Shown here one piece after another: positions 46,906-57,790 of a stretch of 64,000 bases of DNA. The translations under genes were made by a program, and so were the position numbers. This DNA is from Arabidopsis thaliana. Lineage: Eukaryota; Streptophyta; Magnoliopsida; Brassicales; Brassicaceae. The stretch is taken from assembly GCF_000001735.4 (NCBI RefSeq), contig NC_003071.7, forward strand, positions 11,773,151-11,837,150. The letters are read 5' to 3'. The stretch's first letter is position 1. Every line of letters starts with the position of its first letter. The notes below the pieces were generated by a model. That model had not been told where the DNA came from. It ran no database searches and saw nothing but the letters and a program-made list of their open reading frames with translations.

Positions 46906-47717
46906 TTACTCTTGGACCTCTGGCTGCTTCTTTCCACCTGCTTTCAAGTACCAACCAATCGAACCGACAATAGCAACCACACCTGCCACAACCGCATAGT
47001 TTCTGTTCTTGTCTTCTGACACCTTTGGGCCCGACTCAGCTGATGCAGATGCTGTTGCACCAGCAACCTTTGCTTCGCTTGCTGACCCTGCTGCTTGTTC
47101 TCCAGGACCCTAGTAAGTTCATAAGAAGTTTCAGCCACACAAGACTGTAAATTTTCTCTTTATCTAAACAAGCTATTCGTAGTTTCAACAACTGGAGTTA
47201 AAGGAATTATTTACCTGTCGAGCTAACTTCTGAAGCTTCTCCTGCTCCATTTTCTGCAATGTAGAAAACCATAAACAAGGTAAAATATAAGGACAGAAGA
47301 TGACTTACTCAAAAATATAAATTGTTTTGAAAAGAGTAAGTATTATGTAACAGGTTTCTAGTTCAAGCTAGATGCTACAAGGTTTAGATAACAAATAGAT
47401 TTAACTTCTACGATTAAGACACAAGATAAGTTTCTTATAAGTAAAACCAAATATTATCTAATAGTTTACAACAGAGACAGATAGAATCAAACAAGAGCTT
47501 GATAATAAGTGTTCATCATCAACATCACAAAAGGAAAGTAAATATACTTATAGTTTTTTCGAGGATTCTTAGTCTACTATTATTGTTCACATCAATAAGG
47601 AAAGCTTCTGATCTTTACCTTAATGAAAACATTCTCAGCGGCTCTCTCCTCTTCGCTAAGAACTTTGCCACTAGAGAACCTACGAGACACAATTCTCAAA
47701 GCATTTCTTGTTGCCAT
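46906..47717 (-). CDS. IF1-like mitochondrial single-pass membrane protein
   Basis: Three coding exons (minus: 47619-47717, 47215-47253, 46906-47109) give 113 aa. A short basic N terminus (MATRNALRIVSRRFSSGK) looks like a mitochondrial presequence. The next part, VLSEEERAAENVFIKKMEQEKLQKL (about 20-44 in total), resembles the inhibitory helix of the F1Fo-ATPase inhibitor IF1. An Ala/Ser-rich linker and a C-terminal membrane helix (YAVVAGVVAIVGSIGWYL) follow, with a Lys-rich end. I recall At2g27730, annotated as copper-binding and seen with respiratory complexes, with an ATPase inhibitor as closest relative. A functional inhibitor role is inference. A long 5'-UTR intron lies upstream. Confidence 0.88.
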
Positions 47718-49649
47718 GGTAATGAAGAAGTATCCTGTGCATAAAACATTAAACTCATTTTAACTAAAGCAGACAGTGAATGAGAGAGATTCTAGGAACT
47801 AACAAAATCGTTCACTTTGAAAACCCTGAAATTGTTTGAAAACTCCATAAAAACTATTACAGAAAACCTATAAGGAGTAACATTGGACTCTTACAATCCT
47901 TTTCGTCATCATCAATCATAACATGGTAAATTTGTTTTTGCTAAATAAACATGGTGAATTAAGATACTAATGTATCAAGTGTCAACTATTACTGTATCCC
48001 ACGTATCAGCGACAATGGTGAATTACTTTAACAGAAACATAATCTACAGCACAATAGCGATGCTAGAGGTAATCTCAAGATTCCACACAGACAGTTACAG
48101 AAAATCTATAATGAGGAAACACTTATTGGTACTTGTCTCTCAAAATCCTTTTTGTCATCATCATTTCATACAATGGGGAAGTCACCAAAAAATCTATTAC
48201 TGTATCCCAAGTATCAGCTACTACATTCAAATCAAAATACATATACTCATGGATCCTTGTGGAGGCTGTAGAATGTTAAGTGTTTGTTACCACAAAAAAC
48301 AGTGTAACAAACACAGCTTCTCATATACCAAATCGATCCAAATCTAGGTTTAGAAAACGTATAGAGGAAGCACAAAAGATCATCCAGCGAAAATCCGAGG
48401 ATCGCGAATAAACAACAAATCACTGATTATAACAAATGTAATCATAAAATCAAAACCTAATCCGGATATGATAACACAGATACGAAAACGGTAGCTCTGA
48501 CCTCGAAAATGGTGGTATCGGTAACGAAAAATCGAGGTCAGGTGTTAGATCGACAGAGAAGAAAAGGTTAGAAAAATTTCTGAGCTAATCTAAAAACGAG
48601 AAGGAAAGAATCGTAATCGGAGAAGATGATCGGAAGATATGAGAGACCTGGTTCGATGGTAGATCGTTAAAAGTTTCGTCTGGCTGCTGAATGCTGATGA
48701 AATCCGCTTACAGAAGAAATGGCTCGGTGAAGAAGAAATGAAGAGGAAGGTGTGAGATATGGAAGGAGCTAAAATGGGCTTAAACTAAACTATTGGGCCT
48801 AAAATCATTTTAGCCCATTGAATGCGCGTTGAACATTTGTGGTCACGAACACTTTAGCTATTGAACATTAAAAAGTTTTCTAGGATTTGAATCTTGCCTT
48901 TGCTCAAAATAGTTTCTATTTTATTATGATATACAATATTGCTTTTCCCGTAAGTTTCAGCCAGAGTACAACTCCATATTTCACTGTCTCCTCCACATTA
49001 CAAGAAGCCTTCAATTACAAGCACTCTAACATCTTTATTAGCCTTTTTCTTTTGTAAAGAAAAAGAATTATATATCTATCTGTTATTCTCAGTTTTGTTC
49101 TTCATGAAAACTCAATTGCATATTGTAATATCTTTCTTTTTTTTGTTTTCTGTTTTGCCTTCAACTTCACACCTAACATATTTTTTCTAAATCTAATCCA
49201 TACATTTCCCTACTTTATCTATACGTATCTTTGTCTTATTTATAGATTGAGAACCAAACAATGAGAATAACATTTTAGCTACCTATTTATAATACACCAA
49301 CTCAAGAAAATTGTTGTATTACCAATTCAATATAAACATGTTAACCTACAAGACCTTTTAGCCCCACTTGGTATTCTTTTTTTACTATATGTTTTTCCTT
49401 TCTATGAACCAACTTAATATATTTCATACAAAATTAGTTTCTGATTCAAATTTTGCCCTACTAAGTCTCTAAATAAGTTTAGAATATGTTTAATCAGGGA
49501 TAGTGTGGTTGACTGAGAGGGCATTTTTGTCATTATACATCGGTAACAAGTCTTGATAGGCTCTTAAGGCCAGTCTTGGGTTATATAACAAGGCATCTCC
49601 CTTTTGGTGCTCATGTAAATTGAGGAAGAGAAAAAGGATCTGAGGAACA
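47718..49649. other. Leader with long 5'-UTR intron, then divergent promoter
   Basis: On the minus strand, donor GAG|GTCAGAG at 48501 and acceptor ATGCACAG at 47735 mark a 767-bp intron in the leader of the IF1-like gene, just upstream of its ATG. The intron contains a degenerate duplication. From about 48760 to 49649 lies the AT-rich promoter of the golgin-like gene, with GTTATATAAC near 49579 as probable TATA element. Confidence 0.6.
47857..48221. repeat. Degenerate duplication inside the leader intron
   Basis: Unit 1 (47857-48013) and unit 2 (48095-48221) share three blocks in the same order: TTACAGAAAA(C/T)CTATAA, AATCCTTTT(C/T)GTCATCATCA and CTATTACTGTATCCCA(C/A)GTATCAGC. The units differ in length by about 30 bp, mostly between the second and third blocks. 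Confidence 0.8.
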
Positions 49650-50425
49650 ATGGCTACGACAAGACAGATCTTGGAGCAGCCACAATCGCCATTTATTCAA
49701 CGTATCAAGAGCTCGGGGAACATTAGCATGAATGGCAGTCCTATGATTGATGAGAAAGAAGAGGAGCTTTCACAGTCTGCTTTTGCTTTGTTTAAGGCAA
49801 AGGAAGATGAGATTGAGAGGAGGAAGATGGAGGTTAAGGATAGGGTCCAGAAAAAGCTTGGACTCGCTGAGGAAGCTACTAGAAGATTAGCCGAGATTCG
49901 GGAAGTAAGTTTGGTTTGTAACATTTTCAAGAACTTGAACAAAGATTTTCATTTTGAGAGAGTTTTGGTTTGTACATTTTCAGGAGCTTGAAGCTCTTAC
50001 CGATCCAATGAGAAAAGAGATATCCGCGATAAGGAAAAGAGTCGATGCTATTAACCGAGAACTCAAGCCTTTAGGACAGAGTTGTCAGAGAAAGGTAAAC
50101 TAATGTTTGTGTTAATGTTCATAACTCTTTATCTTTCTTGCACATTCTTGAGACCATTGGTTGTTGTTGTTGTCACAGGAGAGAGAATTCAAAGAAGCAC
50201 TTGAAGCTTACAATGAAAAGAACAAAGAGAAAGCTATATTTGTTAGCAAGCTAGTTGAGGTGAAACATTCTGTTTCCATTTGTAATTTTCTTTACAAAAT
50301 GATTATTGTTTTCTGAAATCTTTTGGTATGAAAATGTGTTTCTTCAGCTGGTCACCGAAAGCGAGAAACTGCGGATGACAAAGCTGGAGGAACTCAGCAA
50401 AAGCATTGAAATATCGCTACGCTAA
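49650..50425 (+). CDS. RAB6-interacting golgin-like coiled-coil protein (DUF662)
   Basis: Four exons (49650-49904, 49984-50094, 50179-50259, 50348-50425) give 174 aa. After about 35 residues of Ser/Pro-rich start, almost the entire protein is charged heptad-like helix (from EKEEELSQSAFALFKAKEDE to the end), as in plant DUF662/GORAB-like proteins. GORAB acts at the trans-Golgi in animals; in plants the function is not established. There is no membrane segment or signal peptide. It is convergent with the SURF6-like gene, with stops 340 bp apart. Confidence 0.92.
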
Positions 50426-50765
50426 CACAAAATGATAACAATAAAGGCTGCAAAAGCAGCCAGCTTTGGTTTCTTCTTTCTTCTGCTCTTTGTAATTGTT
50501 TGATTCGATATTTGCTTTTTGGTGTGATCAAATCTGTTTTCCTGATTCAGTAACCTTAGTAGAAATGTGATAAAGATTCAGTATGATCTCACATTTTTTT
50601 GTTTTCATGTGTGTGACAATGTTTTATTCCTGACCCTTCGAGTTTTGTAACCGGAAACTTTAACTTCTATCAAAATTTCTTACAAAAGCTTTCCTAATCC
50701 AGTGTATAGTGAAACAGAGAAACATACTCAAATAGGTTAAAGAACTCAGTGAATAGATGAAACTA
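50426..50765. other. Convergent 3' spacer
   Basis: 3' UTRs of the golgin-like and SURF6-like genes. Nothing else is seen. Confidence 0.5.
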
Positions 50766-51311
50766 TTAATAACCAGGACGCAAGAGTTTTTTCTCTCTTT
50801 TAGCAATCTTCCTCATCTTCTTCTGTTGAATCCTATCAATAACATTCTCTGATCTCTTTTGCTGTTTCTCTGCCCTAAACTTCTGTTGCACGTCAACTCT
50901 TTCCTTCCACTTCTCCGTGTTCTTCTCACGCATCTTCGTTTCCTTGTGAATTCTCTTCTTCAATCGCTTTGGATCATCATGAATCTTGATACCAGCAGCT
51001 CTGCTTATAGCCGCTTGCCACGAGTGATTTTTCGCAACAATATCCCCTTTCTCTTGATCTTTCTTCAAAGCCTCTAACGTCATCGCCATTTCAAGCTCTT
51101 TAGCCTTAGAAACCCTCTTTTTCTTTCTGTGTTTCCCGTATATCTCGTCACCGTCCCCAATCTTCATATAACCATAAGTAAGATCCTTCACAACCTCTTC
51201 AAAAACATTCAAACCTGAGTCTCTCTTCCTCTTATTCTTCTGAAGACGGCTTTGTCTCATCTTCTCAAATGTATCATCTTCTTGCAAACTAAGAAACTTA
51301 GGCTTCTTCAT
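50766..51311 (-). CDS. Surfeit locus 6 (SURF6/Rrp14)-like protein
   Basis: A single coding exon of 181 aa, very basic (Lys/Arg-rich), with the SURF6 C-terminal signature: HSWQAAISRAAGIKIHDDPKRLKKRIHKE...MREKNTEKWKERV. SURF6/Rrp14 proteins are nucleolar, bind nucleic acid and act in early pre-rRNA processing. At 181 aa it contains little beyond the conserved domain and is much shorter than animal SURF6 (about 360 aa). TTTGTAG at about 51355 on the minus strand could be the acceptor of a leader intron. Start and stop are in a single clean frame. Confidence 0.9.
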   Translation of the reverse strand: MKKPKFLSLQEDDTFEKMRQSRLQKNKRKRDSGLNVFEEVVKDLTYGYMKIGDGDEIYGKHRKKKRVSKAKELEMAMTLEALKKDQEKGDIVAKNHSWQAAISRAAGIKIHDDPKRLKKRIHKETKMREKNTEKWKERVDVQQKFRAEKQQKRSENVIDRIQQKKMRKIAKREKKLLRPGY

Positions 51312-51709
51312 GATATCCGATTCAAGATCAAGTTTCTCCTTTTTTTTTGTCTTCTACAAATATAATTTAAAAAACAGTCACAATCAGAACATTTTCGTTT
51401 GCTTGTGTAGTCAAGTGTAGAAGCCAAGAAGACACAAGAGTTGCAGAAAAACCCTAAACCTAAAGCTTTGAGCACCACCAAAAGGCAAAAAACAAGAGGA
51501 AATAAATTTATAGCGAATAACACGTATTGGGCTAAGTTTTCATTGGGCCTTTCAAATAATAGATGTCAAGTATCGGTTAGAAAACCAAAACCAAAGTGAA
51601 TTGAAAACGATTTAGTTATAAACCGGACCTATTTTTGTTCTCTGTTTACTCCGGTTAAAATTGATAAATCGGTGCGGCGAAGAGAGAGAGAGAGAGAGAG
51701 ACGAAGGCG
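51312..51709. other. Divergent promoter region, SURF6-like / IPT2
   Basis: A compact 400-bp bidirectional promoter. TTGGGCCT-type site II motifs occur at about 51526 and 51544. A (GA)n run at 51680-51701 lies directly before the IPT2 start, probably in its leader. Confidence 0.6.
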
Positions 51710-54282
51710 ATGATGATGTTAAACCCTAGCAATGGCGGAATCGAGGGAGAGAAGATGAAGAAGAAGGCGAAGGTGGTTGTGATAATGGGTCCAACAGGTT
51801 CTGGGAAATCAAAGCTTGCCGTTGATTTGGCGTCTCACTTTCCGGTGGAGATTATTAACGCCGACGCAATGCAGATATACTCTGGTCTCGACGTTCTCAC
51901 CAATAAAGTCACCGTCGATGAACAAAAAGGTTTGGAAGTTCTGATCTTGTAAATTTATTGTAGATAGAGATGACTTTGGTGTCAGTGTAATTGGAATTGA
52001 TTAGCTTTGTTTTTAATGTGATTTTGGGAATTTGTGTTTAGGAGTGCCTCATCATTTACTTGGGACGGTGAGCTCAGATATGGAGTTCACAGCTAGGGAT
52101 TTTCGAGACTTCACTGTTCCTGTGAGTACAAATTTATACCTCCTTTTGTTTTGAAGTTTCAATTTTTGTTTTTGTTTTTGTGTGTGTTCCATTAAGAATC
52201 TGATAATCATATTGGAGGATTGTGTTAGAGAGAGAGAGATTTAAGAATTTTGAAGTCCTATACGTTAGGATTAGGATCTTACGTTCATTGTGATGTTGTT
52301 GTTGTATGTAAGTGTTTCAAGTAATCAAATTAAAGCTGCTATGTACTGGTATATGAGTGTTCATATGGTTTTTGTAATATGGACAAGTCACGTTCTAAGT
52401 GATGGTTTGGTTGGTATGATATAGTTGTGATTGATTTGTTTCAGCTTATTGAGGAGATCGTTTCTCGCAATCACATTCCAGTTCTTGTTGGAGGAACACA
52501 TTATTATATACAGGTGATCTTGTTACTGCTCTAGTCAATGTTGGTTTTGTGGTTAGACCAGTTTATAATTTACCTTGCTAACGCAGTTAATCTTATCTTA
52601 TTCATGTTTTCAATGTAGGCTGTTGTAAGTAAATTTCTTCTTGACGATGCAGCAGAGGATACCGAGGAGTGTTGTGCAGATGTTGCTTCAGGTATCTAGG
52701 ATCTCTATCAACTTGACACCTTTGTGGATATCTTTTAACTGGATAATAAGAAATTTTATGCCGACAGTGGTTGACCAGGACATGGTTGTTGAGTCTGTCT
52801 TTGGGAGAGATGATTTGAGCCATGGCTATGAACTTCTTAAAGAGCTTGATCCTGTGGCAGCTAACAGAATTCACCCCAATAATCACAGAAAAGTGAGATT
52901 TATGATATGCTATTTTCTTCCGTGTAGATAGACAATGATCCTGAATTTATGTTGCTTCGCTGGTCTTTACACAATTTCATGCGATTTCTGGTTTATTCAC
53001 TCTGGTTTGATGTTTTGTAGATTAATCAATACCTTAGCTTGCATGCTAGTAGAGGAGTTCTTCCAAGCAAGCTATATCAGGGAAAGACTGCAGAGGTAGA
53101 TTCTTTCTTCTTAACCTCGAGTTTAATTTCATTTTATAAATATGCAATTAGATGTGTGTATCTCTCTTAGGTAGAACATTATCTGTTAAAGTTAAAGAGT
53201 ATTGATGACCCTTAAGCTTAACTGCTCTGAGAAGTTAATTAACTAATGTGTTTCGGCAGGGCAGAACTGGGGCTGCATCAATGCATCTCGTTTTGATTAC
53301 TGTTTGATATGCATGGACGCTGAAACTGCAGTACTGGACAGATATGTTGAACAAAGAGTAGATGCTATGGTAGATGCTGGACTACTTGATGAAGTATATG
53401 ACATCTACAAACCAGGAGCCGACTATACTAGAGGCCTAAGGCAATCCATAGGTGTCAGAGAGTTTGAAGATTTCCTGAAAATACATCTCTCGGAGACATG
53501 TGCTGGTCATTTAACAAGCTTAAGTAACGATGATAAGGTTATGAAGGAGAATCTGAGGAAGATTCTGAATTTTCCAAAAGATGATAAGTTGAGGATTATG
53601 TTAGAGGAAGCAATTGATAGGGTGAAGTTAAATACCAGAAGGCTCCTTCGTCGTCAAGTAAGTCCTTAATGCACTACTCTCAAACTTTGGAATTGACCTA
53701 TCAGTTCTGATACATTTTAATTTTATGTTGTGTTTCAGAAAAGGAGAGTTAGTCGGCTAGAAACGGTCTTTGGCTGGAATATTCATTACATTGATGCAAC
53801 AGAGTACATATTAAGTATGCATTATGTGTTTCATCAATGTTTCAAGCAAATACCATATAGCTAGCCACTTGGAGAACAAACTTTAAAATTTCTCTTGTTG
53901 GTGTGTTTTTTGTTCTTTAAAGGCAAATCTGAAGAATCATGGAATGCGCAAGTGGTTAAACCTGCTTCAGAGATCATCAGGTGTTTCCTGGAGACAGAAA
54001 CCGAATCGGGTCGGGATCCAACTTCAGGAAAGTCCATTGAAAGAGATCTATGGACTCAATATGTTTGCGAGGTATCTCTCATTTTCCCTTAAAACTCAAA
54101 TGGGTCATCCCTAAATACTGAAACATGTTTGTTGAAAGCAGGCTTGTGGAAACAAGATACTAAGAGGAAGACACGAGTGGGAACATCACAAACAAGGCCG
54201 TACGCATCGTAAGAGAACCACTCGACACAAAAACTCCCAAACTTACAAAAACAGAGAAGTTCAAGAAGCAGAAGTAAATTGA
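51710..54282 (+). CDS. IPT2: IPT2, tRNA dimethylallyltransferase
   Basis: Ten exons (51710-51929, 52042-52121, 52445-52513, 52619-52691, 52768-52892, 53021-53095, 53265-53657, 53739-53814, 53923-54071, 54142-54282) give 466 aa, the length of Arabidopsis IPT2. It transfers a dimethylallyl group from DMAPP to A37 of tRNAs that read UNN codons, which on tRNA turnover releases cis-zeatin-type cytokinins (established). The P-loop is GPTGSGKS (27-34), with the substrate segment INADAMQIY and GGTHYYIQ. A C-terminal C2H2 zinc finger (C419, C422, H435/H436, H442) marks the eukaryotic cytosolic type. Exon 7 has two nearby acceptors (GGCAGGGCAG); the second keeps the frame. Confidence 0.97.
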
Positions 54283-55723
54283 TTTATATATCAAAGTGTG
54301 ACATTTGAATTCAAATAGCTCATGAAAAGGTTATAATGTCAAAGATTGGACCCATCCCATCAAAACACATTAACGATTTTTTGCATTTCCAAATTTTCCA
54401 GTCACAACAGTTTCTTGATAGAATAATACTCTATTGAAGCCAAAATAACTTATTGCCCATTTGCTTAATTATGTGTCAGAATCGACAAAATCATGAGTTA
54501 CCTTTGAAACAATTGAGAAATATTTTGGTTGTTGCAAAAAAGGTAAAAAGAGAGGAACAGTTGTCCAAAGAGATAGGGGAGGAATGGTGCTGTAAAGTGA
54601 AAAAGAGATCACGAGATAAATTAAAGGAGAAGTAAATAAAATATGAGAGTCTCTACCAAAAAAAGAAGAAAAAATGGTCCTTAATATCCTTCATATGTCT
54701 TTAATAGACACGTATCATACGTTTACTTTTATTGTAACCATAAGGGCATAATGTTCATCCTAATTATTGCAATTTTATTTGAAGTAAAATCCACTATAAA
54801 ACTTTTATGTAATTCGTTTATTAAAAACTCTTCAACTAAAAATCATTTAAAATATATATTTAGCTTTGCTATAATCTCAAATCTTGTAATTTGTATGTAA
54901 TATTGGTGAGACTATAATACTTATGTATGTATCGTTGAAAGTTGAAACTTACATCTCAAATGATTGACAATAGAAAATTCCTAAAAAATGACTCAGTCAT
55001 AAATAAACTTTGACAAAACGTACGGGGGCTCAATCATGTGCAACAAAATTACGTTACCACATTAGTATACTCTAGAAATTGACCGCTTCAAAACGACTCA
55101 ACCATAAATAAAAGTTTGTTCGAAGTGACCATAAAATGATTATAATGTAAAACCTAACATCATGATTTTACAGACTTTCTATGAATCTATGATCAATATA
55201 TGTCGACATTTAGTGTCTATATATCATACTGAGGTTTGAAGAATTATTTTTTGTCTCCAGACTGAGACCAATCTCAAAATTGCAGTGTCTAGTCTATTGG
55301 TGACTATCAATGTAAGATATTATAAGATTAAACAACTTCTTGTTTTCTGGTAGTTGAAAATTTATGATGTGGGTCTTGGTTAGAGATTTTTCCATTATTG
55401 TGTGATTTTAATTATGATTGATTACTGTTAGCCTTCAAATAGAAAAAAAAAAAAAAAAAAAAACTCGAATCTTCGACAAATTTCATAGATTATTTTGGAT
55501 TACGGTTTAATTTTTTTTGGTTATAAAAAAATCCATGAGATCCATGCATTAATATATAGCATGGATGATATTTTTAAAAAATCTATATGTTCGTGTAATT
55601 TCAAATATTAAAAAAAAAACATTGAGTTTATACACCTTCAAAATATATAATCAATAGATTTTGAGTATTTACTTAACCACGGTGAAATGTATATATATTT
55701 TTTTTCTTAAGAATCAAAATAAA

Positions 55724-55945
55724 AACTAGATTACTAATTTTATTATATAGTGTAAATTTGGTATTTAGTTTATGACTTCTAGAGTTATCGAATCAAATAG
55801 AAACTAGATTACTGATTGTATTAATTGTGTAAACTTGGTATTTGGTTTATGACTTCTAGAGTTATAGAATCAAAATGAAAACTAGATTACTAATTGTATT
55901 AATTTGTGTAAACTTGGTATTCGGTTTATGACTTTTAGAATAATA
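55724..55945. repeat. Three-copy tandem repeat, 78-bp unit
   Basis: AACTAGATTACT recurs at 55724, 55802 and 55880, each followed in order by TGTAAA(T/C)TTGGTATT, GGTTTATGACTTCTAGAG-type and GAATCAAA-type blocks. The period is exactly 78 bp. The copies differ at scattered sites. Confidence 0.85.
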
Positions 55946-56047
55946 TAGAAAAATTGTGTTGGCCGACTGACTGAAAAATAAATGATGTTAAAGATTTTCA
56001 AAAGAGAACTGAGGGATATGTAGAGTAAATGTCACTTCTGAACCGTA

Positions 56048-56150
56048 GTTACATTAATGTCACTTTGGCATTGTACCAATTAATATACTATTTCTAAATA
56101 ATTGTATAGTCACATTAATGTTACTTTGGCATTGTACCAATTACTATAAT
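56048..56150. repeat. Two-copy repeat, 61-bp period
   Basis: A block of about 38 bp (containing TTTGGCATTGTACCAATTA) occurs at 56048 and 56109 with few differences. Non-coding. Confidence 0.75.
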
Positions 56151-57479
56151 TATAATTGTATATTTGTATTCGAGGAAAGTTCTCCTTTCATTATAAAAAA
56201 TTGTTAAATTCAAAGGATAAAAATAAAAGACATGGTTGTGTGCCTATATATATGGGGTACACTAACATTTACAAAGGACACATGCAGGGCCATGTGAGGA
56301 GCTTAAGCAAATTTAATGCTACTCTTATTCAGAGATACCGTTACTTATTCTTTCTTTATCTTTTTAAAAAAATCTATTTTCTATATTTTTAATTTCCATA
56401 TTAAAAATTAAAAATTGTTAATAAACAATTTAATTCTACTAGAATTTGTTACTCTAAGAGATTAAATTGTAAAACAACTACTTTGTTTATGATATTGTAA
56501 GAGATCATTTGACTGAAGACAGTTGTTATGATTCTTTGGCAGTGAAGTTTGGAGTATATGGAGAAATAAATATTTGCAGAGCAAAAGAGTACTTGTTGGA
56601 TGAGTATACAAGTACTAGTAGGGGAGAGGGCTGATAGATTTTGATTCGAAAATTAAATTGTAAGACAATAAGGGACCACTAATGAAGGGAGTGAAAGCAA
56701 TACAGACACTGTGTGGCACATGTATCACCCTTCCCTTTTAAGTTTTTTCTTATCTTTTTATTTCAATTAAAATAAGAAAGAAAATAGAATGTTTGACTAG
56801 AGGATATTCTTAAGGAGATTAATAAGTGTGAGGTTTGGGTTTCTTAGGAGAGACGTTTAGGTGAGAGGGAAGCTTTGGTTTCATTAATGGAAGATATATT
56901 AAGTTAGAGAATTCGTATTCTCTTTAGTTTGTAACTATCTGAACTACGTTGATAGTGAATTCCTAAAAGTATATTTTTCAAGACCTAAGATTGCGTTGAG
57001 TTTAGAAAACTCGTAATACTTGATTGTGTTTTCTAACTTAATTTCAAACGTAAAAGCTTTTAGGACAGTATGAAGACTAGATTCAAAAGTTTGGAACATG
57101 ATATCTTCTATACGAAAGCAATGGGATAGAAGATACGAAGGTTGTATTTCGGTTTGGCTTGTATCAAGACAAGAAAGAAGCTAGTTTCTAATTTTTTCAT
57201 TCGATAATCATATGTTAAAAGCGCTTAAACAAATGCTCCATTTATTGTAAAGTTTTTTTGGAAGAAATTTTACATTAGTTAAAAAAGAAATGAAGAGTGT
57301 ATTTAAAAAAAAAACTCATATGGTTCTCAAAGTAAAAATAATAACAAGGATAAAGACATCAAAACGAGGTTGTTGAATATGCCAATCCATTGATTATTTC
57401 AAGATAGATTGTACACATAACAAACAAAATATAGAAATGATATAAGTTCAAGTAAAAATGAGAACATGTTGGATTGGAA

Positions 57480-57790
57480 AGGGTTCAAGAAAGAGAACAT
57501 AATAATTTGATATGTATAACACAAGATTTTCCATATAGAACTATGTATCACAAATTCACAATGTACACATCAGATTACTCTAACAAAAGACTGGTTCATA
57601 AAGCTTGAATCATTCGAGGGTGCAAAGGCGATGATGGCTAATGACATTTCCTCTTCAATCAAATGCATTTGTAAGGTGAAGTTCACTAATCATCACTATT
57701 TGAAAATTATTGTCACAAATGTTAAGAATGGCTCTAATATAGGGAAAAAACACAAATATATGTGGAGATTTTGGAAGTTCATGATATTTG
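57480..57790 (+). mobile_element. Ty1/copia retrotransposon fossil, partial pol
   Basis: The translation near 57590-57720 resembles the stretch between protease and integrase of plant Ty1/copia polyproteins (DWFIKLES and MANDISSS-like blocks, then a V(K/R)F...ILLTNV-like block). It is a broken fragment with several breaks. I could not place terminal repeats with confidence, so borders are approximate. The weak resemblance suggests an old insertion. Confidence 0.4.

Larger units (their letters stand above)
54283..57480. other. Gene-poor AT-rich spacer with tandem repeats
   Basis: No coding gene is supported. A-runs (for example 55442-55462) and the two tandem-repeat blocks described separately are the only structure I see. 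The stretch 56800-57000 looks like spacer that could belong to the old retroelement downstream, but the link is weak. Confidence 0.5.
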
